From: Pseudomonadota bacterium
GTDB taxonomy: Bacteria; Pseudomonadota; Gammaproteobacteria; Xanthomonadales; Xanthomonadaceae
DNA: 36,925 nucleotides
Direction: 5' to 3'
Assembly (NCBI GenBank): GCA_018240435.1
Contig: JAFEFT010000046.1
Coordinates: 3,092-40,016, forward strand
This document shows, one piece after another, positions 1 to 7,798 of the stretch (the first letter of the stretch is position 1; every line of letters starts with the position of its first letter). The notes below the pieces were generated by a model. It did not search any database. It had not been told where the DNA came from and worked only from the letters and a program-made list of their open reading frames with translations. Both the position numbers and the translations under genes were made by a program.

Positions 1-91
1 GACTCCCGACTCCCGACTCCCGACCCCCGATTCCCGATTCCCGACTCCCGACTCCCGATTCCCGATTCCCGATTCCCGATTCCCGATTTCC
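1..91. repeat. Tandem heptamer repeat, 13 units
   Basis: Thirteen consecutive 7-bp units, mostly GACTCCC or GATTCCC, with one GACCCCC and a final degenerate GATTTCC. The array may continue left of the window. It stops five bases before the stop codon of the first kup gene, so it lies immediately downstream of that gene. The same heptamer family recurs at 5607-5634 and 5725-5759. Confidence 0.95.
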
Positions 92-95
92 GGCT

Positions 96-2006
96 TCAAA
101 TCTCCACCTGCGCCCCCAGTTCCACGATGCGGTTGCGCGGCAGGCGGAAGAAGTCCGTCAACGGGCTGGCGTTGCGGGCCATGAAGGCGAACACGTTGTC
201 GCGCCACGTTGCCATGCCCGGTTGGCGGGAAGCCACCACCCGCTCCTGGCTCAGGAAGTAGGTGGTGTCCATCGGATCCATGCCCAGGCCCTGCCAGCGG
301 CAGTCGGTCAGCGCCTTGGGAACATGCGGCTGCTCGGCGAACCCGTAGCGCAGCCACATCCGGTAGAAGCCATGGCCGAGCGGTTCGAGCCGCAGGCGAC
401 GCTCGGCCTCCACGCGCGGCGTTTCCTCGGTTTGCACGGTGAGGATGACGTTGATCTCGTGCAGCACCTTGTTGTGCTTGAGGTTGTGCAGCAGCGCGTT
501 GGGCACTCCTTCGCGCGCGGCGGTGAGGAAGACCGCCGTCCCCGCCACCCGCACCGGCGGAAATTCGGCCAGCGAATCGATGAACCCGCGCAGGCTCAGG
601 CCGCCGCTTTCGAGCTTGGCGACCAGCAATTGCCGGCCGCGCCGCCAGGTGGTCATCACCACGAAGACGATGCCGCCGATCACCAGCGGGAACCAGCCGC
701 CGTGGACGATCTTGAGCGCATTGGCGCCGAAGAACGCCACGTCCACCAGCAACAGCACGGCGCCGACCACGACCACCACCGACCGCGGCCACCCCCAGAG
801 TCGGCGGGCGACGATCAGCGCGAGAATGCTGGTGATCGTCATCGTGCCGGTCACCGCGATGCCGTAAGCGGCGGCAAGGTTGCTGGACGACTCGAAACCG
901 AGCACCGCCGCCAGCACCGCCGCCAGCAGGCCCCAGTTCACCAGTGGCATGTAGATCTGCCCGGAACGCTCATCGGATGTGTGCACGACCGGGCTGCGCG
1001 GGAACAGGCCGAGCTGGATCGCCTCGCGGGTCATCGAGTACGCACCGGAGATCACCGCTTGCGAGGCGATCACCGTCGCCACCGTCGCCAGCAGGATCAT
1101 CGGCACCAATGCCCAGTGCGGCAACAGCAAGTAAAACGGATTGTCGGCCGCCTCGGGATGGCGCAGCAGCAGTGCGCCCTGACCGAAGTAGTTGAGGATC
1201 AGCGCCGGCAGCACGAAGCCAAACCACGCCAGGCGGATCGGCTGCTTGCCGAAATGGCCCATGTCGGCGTACAGCGCTTCGGCGCCGGTGAGCGAGAGCA
1301 CCACGGCGCCGAGCGCGACGAAGGCGATGAAGCGATTGGCGACGAAAAAATGCACCGCATGCATCGGGTTGACCGCGCCCAGGATGGCCGGATCGTGGAG
1401 CATCTCCAACACCCCGAACACGGCGATGCTGGCGAACCAGACCATCATCACCGGCCCGAACACCGCGCCCACCCGCTCGCTGCCAAGTCGTTGCGCGACG
1501 AACAAGGCGATCAGCACCAGCAAGGTGATCGGCAACACCCATTCGGCCAGACTCGGTCGCAAGACTTCCAGGCCCTCCACCGCCGACAGCACCGACACCG
1601 CCGGGGTGATCACGCTGTCGCCGTAGAACATGCCGGCGCCGAACACGCCCAGCGCCAGCACCGCCCAGCGCAACTGCGATGCCGGCCGCAGCCCGCGCTG
1701 GGCCAGCGTCATCAACGACAGGATTCCGCCCTCGCCCTTGTTGTCGGCGCGCAGGATGAAGGCCACGTATTTGAACGAGACCACGAACATCAACGACCAG
1801 AACACCAGCGAGATGATGCCGTAGACGTTGTCAGCGGTCGCCGGGATGCCATGACGACCGGAGAAAGCCGCCTGCAATGCGTACAACGGGCTGGTACCGA
1901 TGTCGCCGTAGACCACCCCGATGGCAGCCAGCGCCAGCGTCGCCAGACGCGACCTGCCCGCACCCACGTTGCGTTCGTCCACTTCGTGCCTCACGCCTGC
2001 GATCAC
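96..2006 (-). CDS. kup: Kup-type low-affinity potassium transporter (first copy)
   Basis: Potassium uptake permease of the KUP/HAK/KT family in the inner membrane, thought to import K+ with protons. At 636 residues it has the family's usual length. The N-terminal hallmark [11 protein letters not shown] lies near residues 35-45, followed by about twelve hydrophobic segments to roughly residue 455. Conserved DNKGEGGI (about 88-95) and [20 protein letters not shown] (about 129-148) are present, then a soluble C-terminal domain of about 170 residues. The longest frame begins at a GTG; nearby in-frame GTG codons (residues 5, 9, 15) are alternatives because no strong ribosome site distinguishes them. 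A second kup lies just upstream on the same strand, 160 bp away. The two proteins are clearly diverged, so this is an old duplication or two separate acquisitions. Confidence 0.95.
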   Translation of the reverse strand: MIAGVRHEVDERNVGAGRSRLATLALAAIGVVYGDIGTSPLYALQAAFSGRHGIPATADNVYGIISLVFWSLMFVVSFKYVAFILRADNKGEGGILSLMTLAQRGLRPASQLRWAVLALGVFGAGMFYGDSVITPAVSVLSAVEGLEVLRPSLAEWVLPITLLVLIALFVAQRLGSERVGAVFGPVMMVWFASIAVFGVLEMLHDPAILGAVNPMHAVHFFVANRFIAFVALGAVVLSLTGAEALYADMGHFGKQPIRLAWFGFVLPALILNYFGQGALLLRHPEAADNPFYLLLPHWALVPMILLATVATVIASQAVISGAYSMTREAIQLGLFPRSPVVHTSDERSGQIYMPLVNWGLLAAVLAAVLGFESSSNLAAAYGIAVTGTMTITSILALIVARRLWGWPRSVVVVVGAVLLLVDVAFFGANALKIVHGGWFPLVIGGIVFVVMTTWRRGRQLLVAKLESGGLSLRGFIDSLAEFPPVRVAGTAVFLTAAREGVPNALLHNLKHNKVLHEINVILTVQTEETPRVEAERRLRLEPLGHGFYRMWLRYGFAEQPHVPKALTDCRWQGLGMDPMDTTYFLSQERVVASRQPGMATWRDNVFAFMARNASPLTDFFRLPRNRIVELGAQVEI

Positions 2007-2105
2007 GCGCTGGCGCCTGCTTGCTGCCGGCGCGCCGGAAAGCGCGCATTTTGCGCGTTCGCAAGGTCGATTCCATTAACTCCGTCACGGCTGGCACCGT
2101 CATCG

Positions 2106-2123
2106 GATGACGGTTTCGTCATC
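2106..2123 (-). terminator. Hairpin between the two kup genes, possible weak terminator
   Basis: A perfect 7-bp stem (GATGACG / CGTCATC) with a GTTT loop lies about 45 bp beyond the stop of the upstream kup copy. No T tract follows it on either strand, so a terminator role is only a guess. It could equally be a regulatory or chance hairpin. Confidence 0.25.
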
Positions 2124-2166
2124 TTCGCCCGACCTTCCGCCGGTCAAACGCCGCTTGCTCGGCGTC

Positions 2167-4071
2167 TCAGATCTCCACCTTCGTCCCCAGCTCGACCAGC
2201 CGGTTGCCGGGGATGCGGAAGAAATCGGTGGCCGAGGTGGCATTGCGCGCCATGAAGGCGAACAGCTTGTCGCGCCACATCGGCATGCCCACCTTTTCGG
2301 CCGCAACCAGACTCTCGCGGCTGGAGAAGAAGGTGGTGTCCATCATGTCGAACTCCTGTCCGCACAGGCCATGCATGAGTGCGGCGGGAACGTCGGGCTC
2401 CTCGGCGAAACCGAAGCGCAGCACGATGCGCTGGAAGCCATTGCCCAGTTCGGTGACGGCACAGCGCTCTTCGGCATCGGCATAGGCCACATCCAGCGTC
2501 TGCACGCTCAGCAGCACGTTGCGCTCGTGCAGCACCTTGTTGTGCTTGAGGTTGTGCAGCAGCGCGTGCGGCACGTGTGCGGCCCGCGGGGTGAGGAAAA
2601 CGGCCGTGCCCGGGACACGGTGCGGCGGGTGCGCGGCCAGCGAGGCGAGGAACACGTCCAGATCGAGATGTTGCGCACCCAGGCTTTCGGCCACCAGCAT
2701 CCGCCCGCGCCGCCAGGTGCGCATCGCGGTGAACGCCAGCAGCCCCAACGCCACCGGCACCCAGGCGCCATCCATGAACTTGACGACGTTGGCGCCGAGG
2801 AAGCACAGGTCGACGATCAGGATCAGGCCGGCCAGCGGCACCACCCAGCGCCGGCTGTCGGGCCAGGTGTTCTTCGCCACGATGATCAGCAGCAAGGTGT
2901 CGATCAGCATGGTGCCGGCCACCGATACGCCGTAGGCCGAAGCCAGTTTGGTCGAGGATTCGAAGGTCAGCACCAGCACGCACACCAGCAGCAGCAGGAT
3001 GCGATTCACCGCCGGCACGTAGATCTGCCCTTCGGCCATCGCCGAGGTGTGCTTGATCACCAGGCGCGGAATGTAGCCGAGCAGCATCGCTTGTCGCGCC
3101 ACCGAGAATGCGCCGGAGATCACCGACTGCGAGGCGATCACCGCCGCCGCCGTGGCCAGCGCGATCACCGGATACAAGGCCCACGTCGGCACCGCCAGAT
3201 AGAACGGATTGGCGGCTGCTTCCGGATGGGCGTGCAGCAACGCACCCTGCCCGAAGTAGTTCAGCACCAGCGCCGGCAACACCACCCGGAACCATGCGGC
3301 ACGGATCGGCGGTCGGCCGAAATGGCCCATGTCGGCATACAGCGCCTCGCCGCCGGTGATCGCCAGCACCACCGCGCCGAGGATGAAGAACGAGCCGGCG
3401 TGGTGATCGATGAAAAAGCGCACACCCCACCACGGATTGATCGCCGCCAGTACGCCCGGCGCCTGCACCACCCGCCACAGGCCGATCAGGCCGATGGCCG
3501 CAAACCACGCCAGCATCACCGGCCCGAACACGCGCCCGATCCGCGCCGTACCGCGGCTTTGGAACACGAACAGGGCGACCAGCACCACCAGCGCCACCGG
3601 CACCACCACGCGACTGAGCCCCGGCGCCGCCACTTCCAGCCCCTCGACCGCGCCGAGCACGGTCACCGCCGGCGTGATCACGCTGTCGCCGAAGAACAGC
3701 GAGGCGCCGAAAATGCCGAGGATGCCGACGCCGTAACGCATCCGGCGCGATTGCCCCAGCGCACGCTGCGCCAGCGCCATCAGCGCCATGATGCCGCCCT
3801 CGCCCTTGTTGTCGGCACGCATGATGATGGTCACGTACTTGACGGTGACGACCAGGATCAGCGACCACAGGATCAGCGACAGCACGCCCAGCACCGTCGC
3901 CTCGTCGGGATGCAGCCGATAGTGCGGCAAGAACATCTCGTGCAGCGTGTACAGCGGGCTGGTGCCGATATCGCCGAACACCACGCCGATGGCGCCGACC
4001 ATCAAGGCGCGCAGGCTGCCCTGTGGCGCGTTGCCGTGGGCCGATGCAACCGGGGCGGGTTCGTTGGTCAT
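2167..4071 (-). CDS. kup: Kup-type low-affinity potassium transporter (second copy)
   Basis: Second KUP family potassium:proton permease, 634 residues, starting at ATG. The hallmark [11 protein letters not shown] is at about residues 34-44, with [19 protein letters not shown] and [20 protein letters not shown] in the next third. About twelve membrane segments are followed by a cytoplasmic C-terminal domain ending in [10 protein letters not shown], closely similar to the LGAQVEI tail of the neighbouring copy. It lies 16 bp downstream of ruvA on the same strand, so it may be read from the ruv promoter. In related genomes a kup gene sits next to ruvA/ruvB, so position supports this as the ancestral copy; which copy is ancestral is inference. 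Confidence 0.95.
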   Translation of the reverse strand: MTNEPAPVASAHGNAPQGSLRALMVGAIGVVFGDIGTSPLYTLHEMFLPHYRLHPDEATVLGVLSLILWSLILVVTVKYVTIIMRADNKGEGGIMALMALAQRALGQSRRMRYGVGILGIFGASLFFGDSVITPAVTVLGAVEGLEVAAPGLSRVVVPVALVVLVALFVFQSRGTARIGRVFGPVMLAWFAAIGLIGLWRVVQAPGVLAAINPWWGVRFFIDHHAGSFFILGAVVLAITGGEALYADMGHFGRPPIRAAWFRVVLPALVLNYFGQGALLHAHPEAAANPFYLAVPTWALYPVIALATAAAVIASQSVISGAFSVARQAMLLGYIPRLVIKHTSAMAEGQIYVPAVNRILLLLVCVLVLTFESSTKLASAYGVSVAGTMLIDTLLLIIVAKNTWPDSRRWVVPLAGLILIVDLCFLGANVVKFMDGAWVPVALGLLAFTAMRTWRRGRMLVAESLGAQHLDLDVFLASLAAHPPHRVPGTAVFLTPRAAHVPHALLHNLKHNKVLHERNVLLSVQTLDVAYADAEERCAVTELGNGFQRIVLRFGFAEEPDVPAALMHGLCGQEFDMMDTTFFSSRESLVAAEKVGMPMWRDKLFAFMARNATSATDFFRIPGNRLVELGTKVEI

Positions 4072-4087
4072 GACCGGTGCCGTTCGC

Positions 4088-4684
4088 TCAGGCCTTGAGC
4101 GCTGACTTGAGCGCCTTGCGGATGATCGCCTCGGCGTCGTCGCCGTCGCCTTGCACCTTTTCGGCCATTTTCAACGCCTCGGCCGGCTTGTAGCCGAGCT
4201 GCTGCAAGGCGGCGACAGCTTCGCCAAGCGGGTCGGTCGGCGCGGCTCCTTTCATGTTCAGCGCCGAAGGCAAGCCACCCAGACTCGCCGCGCGGTCGCG
4301 CAATTCGACCACGATGCGCTCGGCGGTCTTCTTGCCGATGCCGGGAATGCGACACAGCGCGGTCACGTCGGATGTCTGCACCAATCGCGCGAACTCGCCG
4401 ACGCTGGCGCCGGACAGGATCGCCAGCGCGATCTTCGCGCCGATGCCGCTGACCTTCTGCACGTCGCGAAACAGCCGCCGCTCGGCCTCGCTGAGAAAGC
4501 CGTACAGCGATACCGAATCCTCTTTCTGCGCGTAGTGGGTGAACAATGCCACTTCGCGCCCGACCTCGGGCAGGTCGTAGAACGTGCTCATCGGCGCTTC
4601 CAGCTCGTAGCCGACGCCGTGCACGTCGACCACCAGCCACGGCGGCTGCTTGTGGATGATGATGCCTTTGAGGCGGCCGATCAC
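4088..4684 (-). CDS. ruvA: Holliday junction branch migration protein RuvA
   Basis: RuvA binds four-way DNA junctions as a tetramer and positions the RuvB helicase motors during recombinational repair. The protein has the standard length of 198 residues. It starts MIGRLKGII and has an OB-fold N-terminal domain (about 1-63). Two helix-hairpin-helix motifs follow, around [13 protein letters not shown] (about 79-91) and [13 protein letters not shown] (about 113-125). An acidic linker leads to the C-terminal three-helix domain (about 150-198) that contacts RuvB. ruvC lies upstream on the same strand but is separated by about 400 bp of repeats, longer than is usual for these partners. ruvB is not in the window. 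Confidence 0.97.
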   Translation of the reverse strand: MIGRLKGIIIHKQPPWLVVDVHGVGYELEAPMSTFYDLPEVGREVALFTHYAQKEDSVSLYGFLSEAERRLFRDVQKVSGIGAKIALAILSGASVGEFARLVQTSDVTALCRIPGIGKKTAERIVVELRDRAASLGGLPSALNMKGAAPTDPLGEAVAALQQLGYKPAEALKMAEKVQGDGDDAEAIIRKALKSALKA

Positions 4685-4706
4685 GACAATCCCCCGCCCA
4701 AGCCCA

Positions 4707-4762
4707 TCCGTTCGTGCTGCGCTCTTCGACTTCGCTCAAGACAGGCTTGTCGAACCACGACC
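4707..4762. repeat. Dispersed palindromic element upstream of ruvA
   Basis: An imperfect inverted repeat with arms CGTTCGTGCTGCG and TCGAACCACGACC and an inner stem TTCGAC (4725-4730) / GTCGAA (4749-4754). The wording is like the widespread intergenic element of proteobacteria containing CTTGTCGAAGCACGAACG; this identification is from memory of that motif. It lies just upstream of the ruvA start and could affect ruvA expression. Confidence 0.45.
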
Positions 4763-4990
4763 ACGCCTGCTTCGCCTCCCCCCTTGCGGGGGAGGGGGGC
4801 TACATGTTCGACGCCTTGCCTGACTTCGGCGCCTGCTTCCCCTCCCCCCTTGCGGGGGAGGGTGGCGCGGCAGCGCCGGGAGAGGGGTGCAGCGCGCATG
4901 GAACCATGCACCACGCGACCGCGTGTCATCGCAACTCTGCGACAAGCGCCCCCTCTCCCCAACCCCTCCCCCGCAAGGGGGGAGGGGCTT
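4763..4990. repeat. Cluster of REP-like G+C palindromes between ruvC and ruvA
   Basis: Three strong hairpins of C-rich/G-rich arms around TTG or CAA loops lie at about 4775-4795, 4839-4862 and 4961-4987. The first two are part of a direct repeat of about 30 bp (4765-4796 and 4831-4862, each beginning with a CCTGCTTC-type stretch). The third is in the opposite orientation and is preceded by CCCCTCTCCCCAACCCC. Inverted pairs of such palindromes are the layout of REPIN elements. Together with the element at 4707-4762, they fill most of the 397-bp space between ruvC and ruvA, in which no gene is seen. Confidence 0.8.
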
Positions 4991-5081
4991 TTCAAGAGCG
5001 CCTCGCGGGCAAAATGCCGGCGTCGCTGACTGGCATCGGATGGCAACACCGCGAGCAGCGGCCAAGAGTCGAGGCCGGCCA

Positions 5082-5642
5082 TCATTTCCGCCCCCACGCC
5101 AGCCGCGTGCCCACGCCCAGCCGCTGCGCAGTGGCGCGGACATGGGCATGGGTGATCGCCACCGCCAGAGCATCGGCGGCATCGGCCTGCAATTTTCCGT
5201 GCAGGTTCAACATCAGGCCCACCATGTGCTGGATCTGCGATTTTTCGGCGCCACCGGTGCCGACCACCGCCAGTTTGATCTCCTTGGCCGCATATTCGTG
5301 CACCGGAAGATCGCGCAACACCGCGGCGCTCATCGCCGCGCCGCGCGCCTGGCCGAGCTTGAGCGCCGAATCGGGATTGCGCGCCATGAACACCTTCTCG
5401 ATCGCCACTTCCTGCGGTTGATACGTCTCGATGGCCTCGCCGAGCCCATCGAGCAGCCGCTTGAGCCGCTGCGGGAATTCGCCATCGCCCAGCAACAGCA
5501 GCGGCGCGTGGTACACATGCGCCACCTTGCCGCCGGCATCGACGTCGATGATGCCCACACCGGTGCGTTGCGAACCGGGATCGATGCCAAGGATGCGGAT
5601 GCAACCGGGACTCGGGAATCGGGAATCGGGACTCGCCATCAT
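5082..5642 (-). CDS. ruvC: Crossover junction endodeoxyribonuclease RuvC
   Basis: RuvC dimers resolve Holliday junctions by paired nicks. The RNase H-like fold is evident: the first catalytic Asp in [15 protein letters not shown] (D21 in this numbering), Glu in EVAIEKVF (E82), and two Asp in [11 protein letters not shown] (D154, D157). The length is 186 residues against about 174 usually. The excess is at the N-terminus: the conserved domain begins at residue 16, and residues 4-12 are encoded by four heptamer repeat units. No ATG, GTG or TTG is in frame between the repeat and the domain, so translation must start at the tandem ATG-ATG (5642 or 5639), upstream of the repeat. A GGAA about seven bases before it is a possible ribosome site. 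yebC lies upstream, ruvA downstream. Confidence 0.95.
   Translation of the reverse strand: MMASPDSRFPSPGCIRILGIDPGSQRTGVGIIDVDAGGKVAHVYHAPLLLLGDGEFPQRLKRLLDGLGEAIETYQPQEVAIEKVFMARNPDSALKLGQARGAAMSAAVLRDLPVHEYAAKEIKLAVVGTGGAEKSQIQHMVGLMLNLHGKLQADAADALAVAITHAHVRATAQRLGVGTRLAWGRK
5607..5634. repeat. Heptamer repeat inside the ruvC start region, 4 units
   Basis: Four 7-bp units (GGGACTC, GGGAATC, GGGAATC, GGGACTC on the plus strand) lie three to five bases inside the ruvC start codons. They encode about nine residues (SPDSRFPSP) ahead of the RuvC domain. Because the unit is 7 bp, gain or loss of one unit would put ruvC out of frame. Confidence 0.9.
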
Positions 5643-5724
5643 CGCGGTTCCGAACGCACAATCGCGAGCGCGGCAAGGCTGCCTCTGCTGCCTGCGCAGC
5701 CAGAAGTGTGCCGTCGAGACCCAA

Positions 5725-5759
5725 CCCGAGTCCCGAGTCCCGAGTCCCGAGTCCCGAAC
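5725..5759. repeat. Heptamer repeat downstream of yebC, 5 units
   Basis: Four CCCGAGT units and a final CCCGAAC, ending five bases before the yebC stop codon in plus-strand coordinates, so just downstream of yebC on its own strand and about 80 bp upstream of ruvC. Same family as the arrays at 1-91 and 5607-5634. Confidence 0.9.
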
Positions 5760-5764
5760 TTCAT

Positions 5765-6475
5765 CTATTCGCCCAAGTCCGCATTCGAATACACGTTCTG
5801 CACGTCGTCCATGTCCTCCAGCCAGGCCAGAAGCTTGCCGACCTGTTGCCCGGTCTCGCCGACGACGGCGATCGCGTTTTCGGCGCGGTAGGTGGTTTCG
5901 GCGACATCGGGCTTGAGGCCAGCGGCTTCGATCGCCGCCTTGACCGACTGATACGACTCGAACGCGGTGAGCACCTCGACCACGCCGTTGTCGTGCGCGA
6001 TAACATCGTCGGCGCCGGCTTCGATCGCCGCGTCGGTGATCTTTCCCTCGTCGCCGGCGGCGAACTGCAACACCCCGCAGCGCTTGAACAGGAAGGCCAC
6101 CGAACCGTCGGTACCGAGGTTGCCGCCGAACTTGGTGAAGGCGTGGCGTACATCGGACACGGTACGCACCTTGTTGTCGGTCAGACAATCGACCAGCACC
6201 GCCACGCCGCCGGGCGCATAGCCTTCGTAACGAATTTCCTCGTAGCTGACACCTTCAAGCTCGCCGGTCGCCTTCTTGATCGCACGCTCGATGGTGTCCT
6301 TGGGCATGTTCGCCGCCAGCGCCTTGTCGATGCCGGCGCGCAGACGCGGATTGCCGCCCGGATCGCCGCCGGCGCGCGCGGCGACGGAGATCTCGCGGAT
6401 GATCTTGGTGAATATCTTGCCGCGCCGCGCGTCTTCGGCGTTCTTGCGGCCTTCGATGGATGGACCCCGACCCAT
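5765..6475 (-). CDS. yebC: YebC/PmpR family regulatory/translation factor
   Basis: Member of the YebC/TACO1 family, long annotated as a DNA-binding regulator and more recently linked to helping ribosomes through difficult proline-rich stretches. The 236-residue length and the start [20 protein letters not shown] are typical of the family apart from the first few residues. Other family signatures are [17 protein letters not shown] (about 41-57), [31 protein letters not shown] and [16 protein letters not shown]. The ATG start is supported by this conserved beginning. In many gammaproteobacteria yebC directly precedes ruvC, as here, so co-transcription with ruvC is likely even though a 7-bp repeat array now sits between them. 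Confidence 0.96.
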   Translation of the reverse strand: MGRGPSIEGRKNAEDARRGKIFTKIIREISVAARAGGDPGGNPRLRAGIDKALAANMPKDTIERAIKKATGELEGVSYEEIRYEGYAPGGVAVLVDCLTDNKVRTVSDVRHAFTKFGGNLGTDGSVAFLFKRCGVLQFAAGDEGKITDAAIEAGADDVIAHDNGVVEVLTAFESYQSVKAAIEAAGLKPDVAETTYRAENAIAVVGETGQQVGKLLAWLEDMDDVQNVYSNADLGE

Positions 6476-6584
6476 GAAACTCCCCGTGCATTGGTCAAGC
6501 GGCGGATTTTACGCCCAGCCGGCAAGCCGCGCGCGATCAGGCCACGAACGGCTCAGAGTCGGGGGATGCAAAGCGCACTGACCG

Positions 6585-7214
6585 TCAGGCCACAAACCGT
6601 CCGTCGCGCAGGAATGCGCCCGCCTGCCGCGCCGCCTCGTCGGAAAACAGCAAACCGGCGTGACTGGCGGCAACCACGCGATGATCGGCCAGCCCCGGCA
6701 AGCGGGTTTCGGCGACGGCAACGGTGCCGTCATGGGGCAGCTGCAAGCCACCGAGCAGAACGCCCAGGCCCAGCGGCAGGCGGCCGGCGATCACGCCCAG
6801 CGCCGGCGCCGCGTCCCAGCGCGGCAGCCCATGTTCGAGCAACTCGCGGCTGCGCCCGAGCAGGTGCTCGCCACCCGGCCAGCGCCGCAACGAACGCGAT
6901 GCCACACTGCCGCACAAAGGCGCGCCGATACAGACGACGCGACCGGCGATCAGCTCGGGCCAGCGCTGCACGGTCGTCGCCGCGAGCATGCCGCCGAGGC
7001 TGTGACCGAGCAGATGCACGCGCCCTTCGATTGCCCGCACGCAATCGCGCAGGCGCGCGCCGGCGGTGTCGACGTCTTCATGCACGCTCGAATAATCGAA
7101 CGCCAAGGCACGGAAGCCATCACCATGCAGGCGGCGCTGCAGATACGCCATCGCGCCACCGCGCAGCCACAGGCCGTGCAGCAACACGACGGTTTCGGCG
7201 GCGGGAACGTTCAA
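6585..7214 (-). CDS. Alpha/beta-hydrolase fold protein
   Basis: A 209-residue serine hydrolase-like protein of unknown substrate. Visible features are the oxyanion strand VVLLHGLWLRG (about 9-19), the nucleophile elbow GHSLGG (serine about residue 72), an acidic candidate in LPHDGTVAVAET and a late histidine in VVAASHAGLLF. These fit a Ser-Asp-His triad. The beginning VVLLHGL lies so close to the N-terminus that the start must be the TTG at 7214. That TTG overlaps the stop of the upstream acetyltransferase by four bases, which fits translational coupling. No signal peptide is visible, so it is probably cytoplasmic. Lipase, esterase or thioesterase cannot be told apart from sequence alone. Confidence 0.85.
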   Translation of the reverse strand: MNVPAAETVVLLHGLWLRGGAMAYLQRRLHGDGFRALAFDYSSVHEDVDTAGARLRDCVRAIEGRVHLLGHSLGGMLAATTVQRWPELIAGRVVCIGAPLCGSVASRSLRRWPGGEHLLGRSRELLEHGLPRWDAAPALGVIAGRLPLGLGVLLGGLQLPHDGTVAVAETRLPGLADHRVVAASHAGLLFSDEAARQAGAFLRDGRFVA

Positions 7215-7798
7215 GGCAACCGCGCGTCACGACGAAACATGAACTCGCGGTCGCGCTGGCGACCGACGATGAACTCGTATTCGGCGACCTTGGTGAAACC
7301 GCGTCGAGCATAGAAGCGCTGGGCGCCGTGATTCTCCGACCACACGCTCAACCAGATCCGGCGCGGGCCATCGCGTTCGAGCCAGGCCAAGGCTTCGTCC
7401 AGCAGGCGTCCGCCGCAACCGCCGTTGTGCGCGCTGCGCAGCAGGTACAGGCGTTTGAGTTCGCCGTCCTCGGCGCGTACGTCGGCATGCGGCAGGCCGC
7501 AGGGGCCAGCCAGGGCGTGGCCGACGACCACGCCGGCATCCTCCACCAGCCATGCCGCGCAGCGTGGATCGGCCAGCACCCGTTCGCACTCGCTCGGCGC
7601 ATACGTCGTGTGCAGGAAGTCGGCCAGATCCTGCGCCGGGTACAAATGGCCGAAGGTCTCGGTGAAGGTGCGGCAGGCGATCTGCGCCAGCGCCGACGCA
7701 TCCGCCGGCCCGGCACGACGAATGATCGGCATCGCCGCCGGCATCGGGCTGCCGGGCGCGGCCGTCATTCCGCCGTCGGCGCTCCGGCCAGCGTTCAC
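7211..7798 (-). CDS. GNAT-family N-acetyltransferase
   Basis: About 195 residues from the GTG at 7798, whose GTGA overlaps the aspS stop; in-frame ATGs at 7768 and 7732 are alternative starts. The GNAT domain starts at [18 protein letters not shown]. The acetyl-CoA-binding region is [28 protein letters not shown], and the C-terminal motif is [21 protein letters not shown]. The pyrophosphate loop reads HNGGCGG rather than the common Q/RxxGxG/A, still glycine-rich. The substrate is unknown; the [13 protein letters not shown] ending resembles spermidine and amino-acid acetyltransferases, which is only suggestive. It sits between aspS and the hydrolase in a tightly overlapping three-gene run. Confidence 0.85.
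   Translation of the reverse strand: MNAGRSADGGMTAAPGSPMPAAMPIIRRAGPADASALAQIACRTFTETFGHLYPAQDLADFLHTTYAPSECERVLADPRCAAWLVEDAGVVVGHALAGPCGLPHADVRAEDGELKRLYLLRSAHNGGCGGRLLDEALAWLERDGPRRIWLSVWSENHGAQRFYARRGFTKVAEYEFIVGRQRDREFMFRRDARLP

Noticed and set aside
222-4098. Very long open frames on the plus strand opposite both kup genes (over 600 codons each)
   Set aside because: They are rich in His, Gln, Arg and Asp without hydrophobic core or motifs, and exactly oppose highly conserved kup frames; typical antisense shadows of GC-rich genes.
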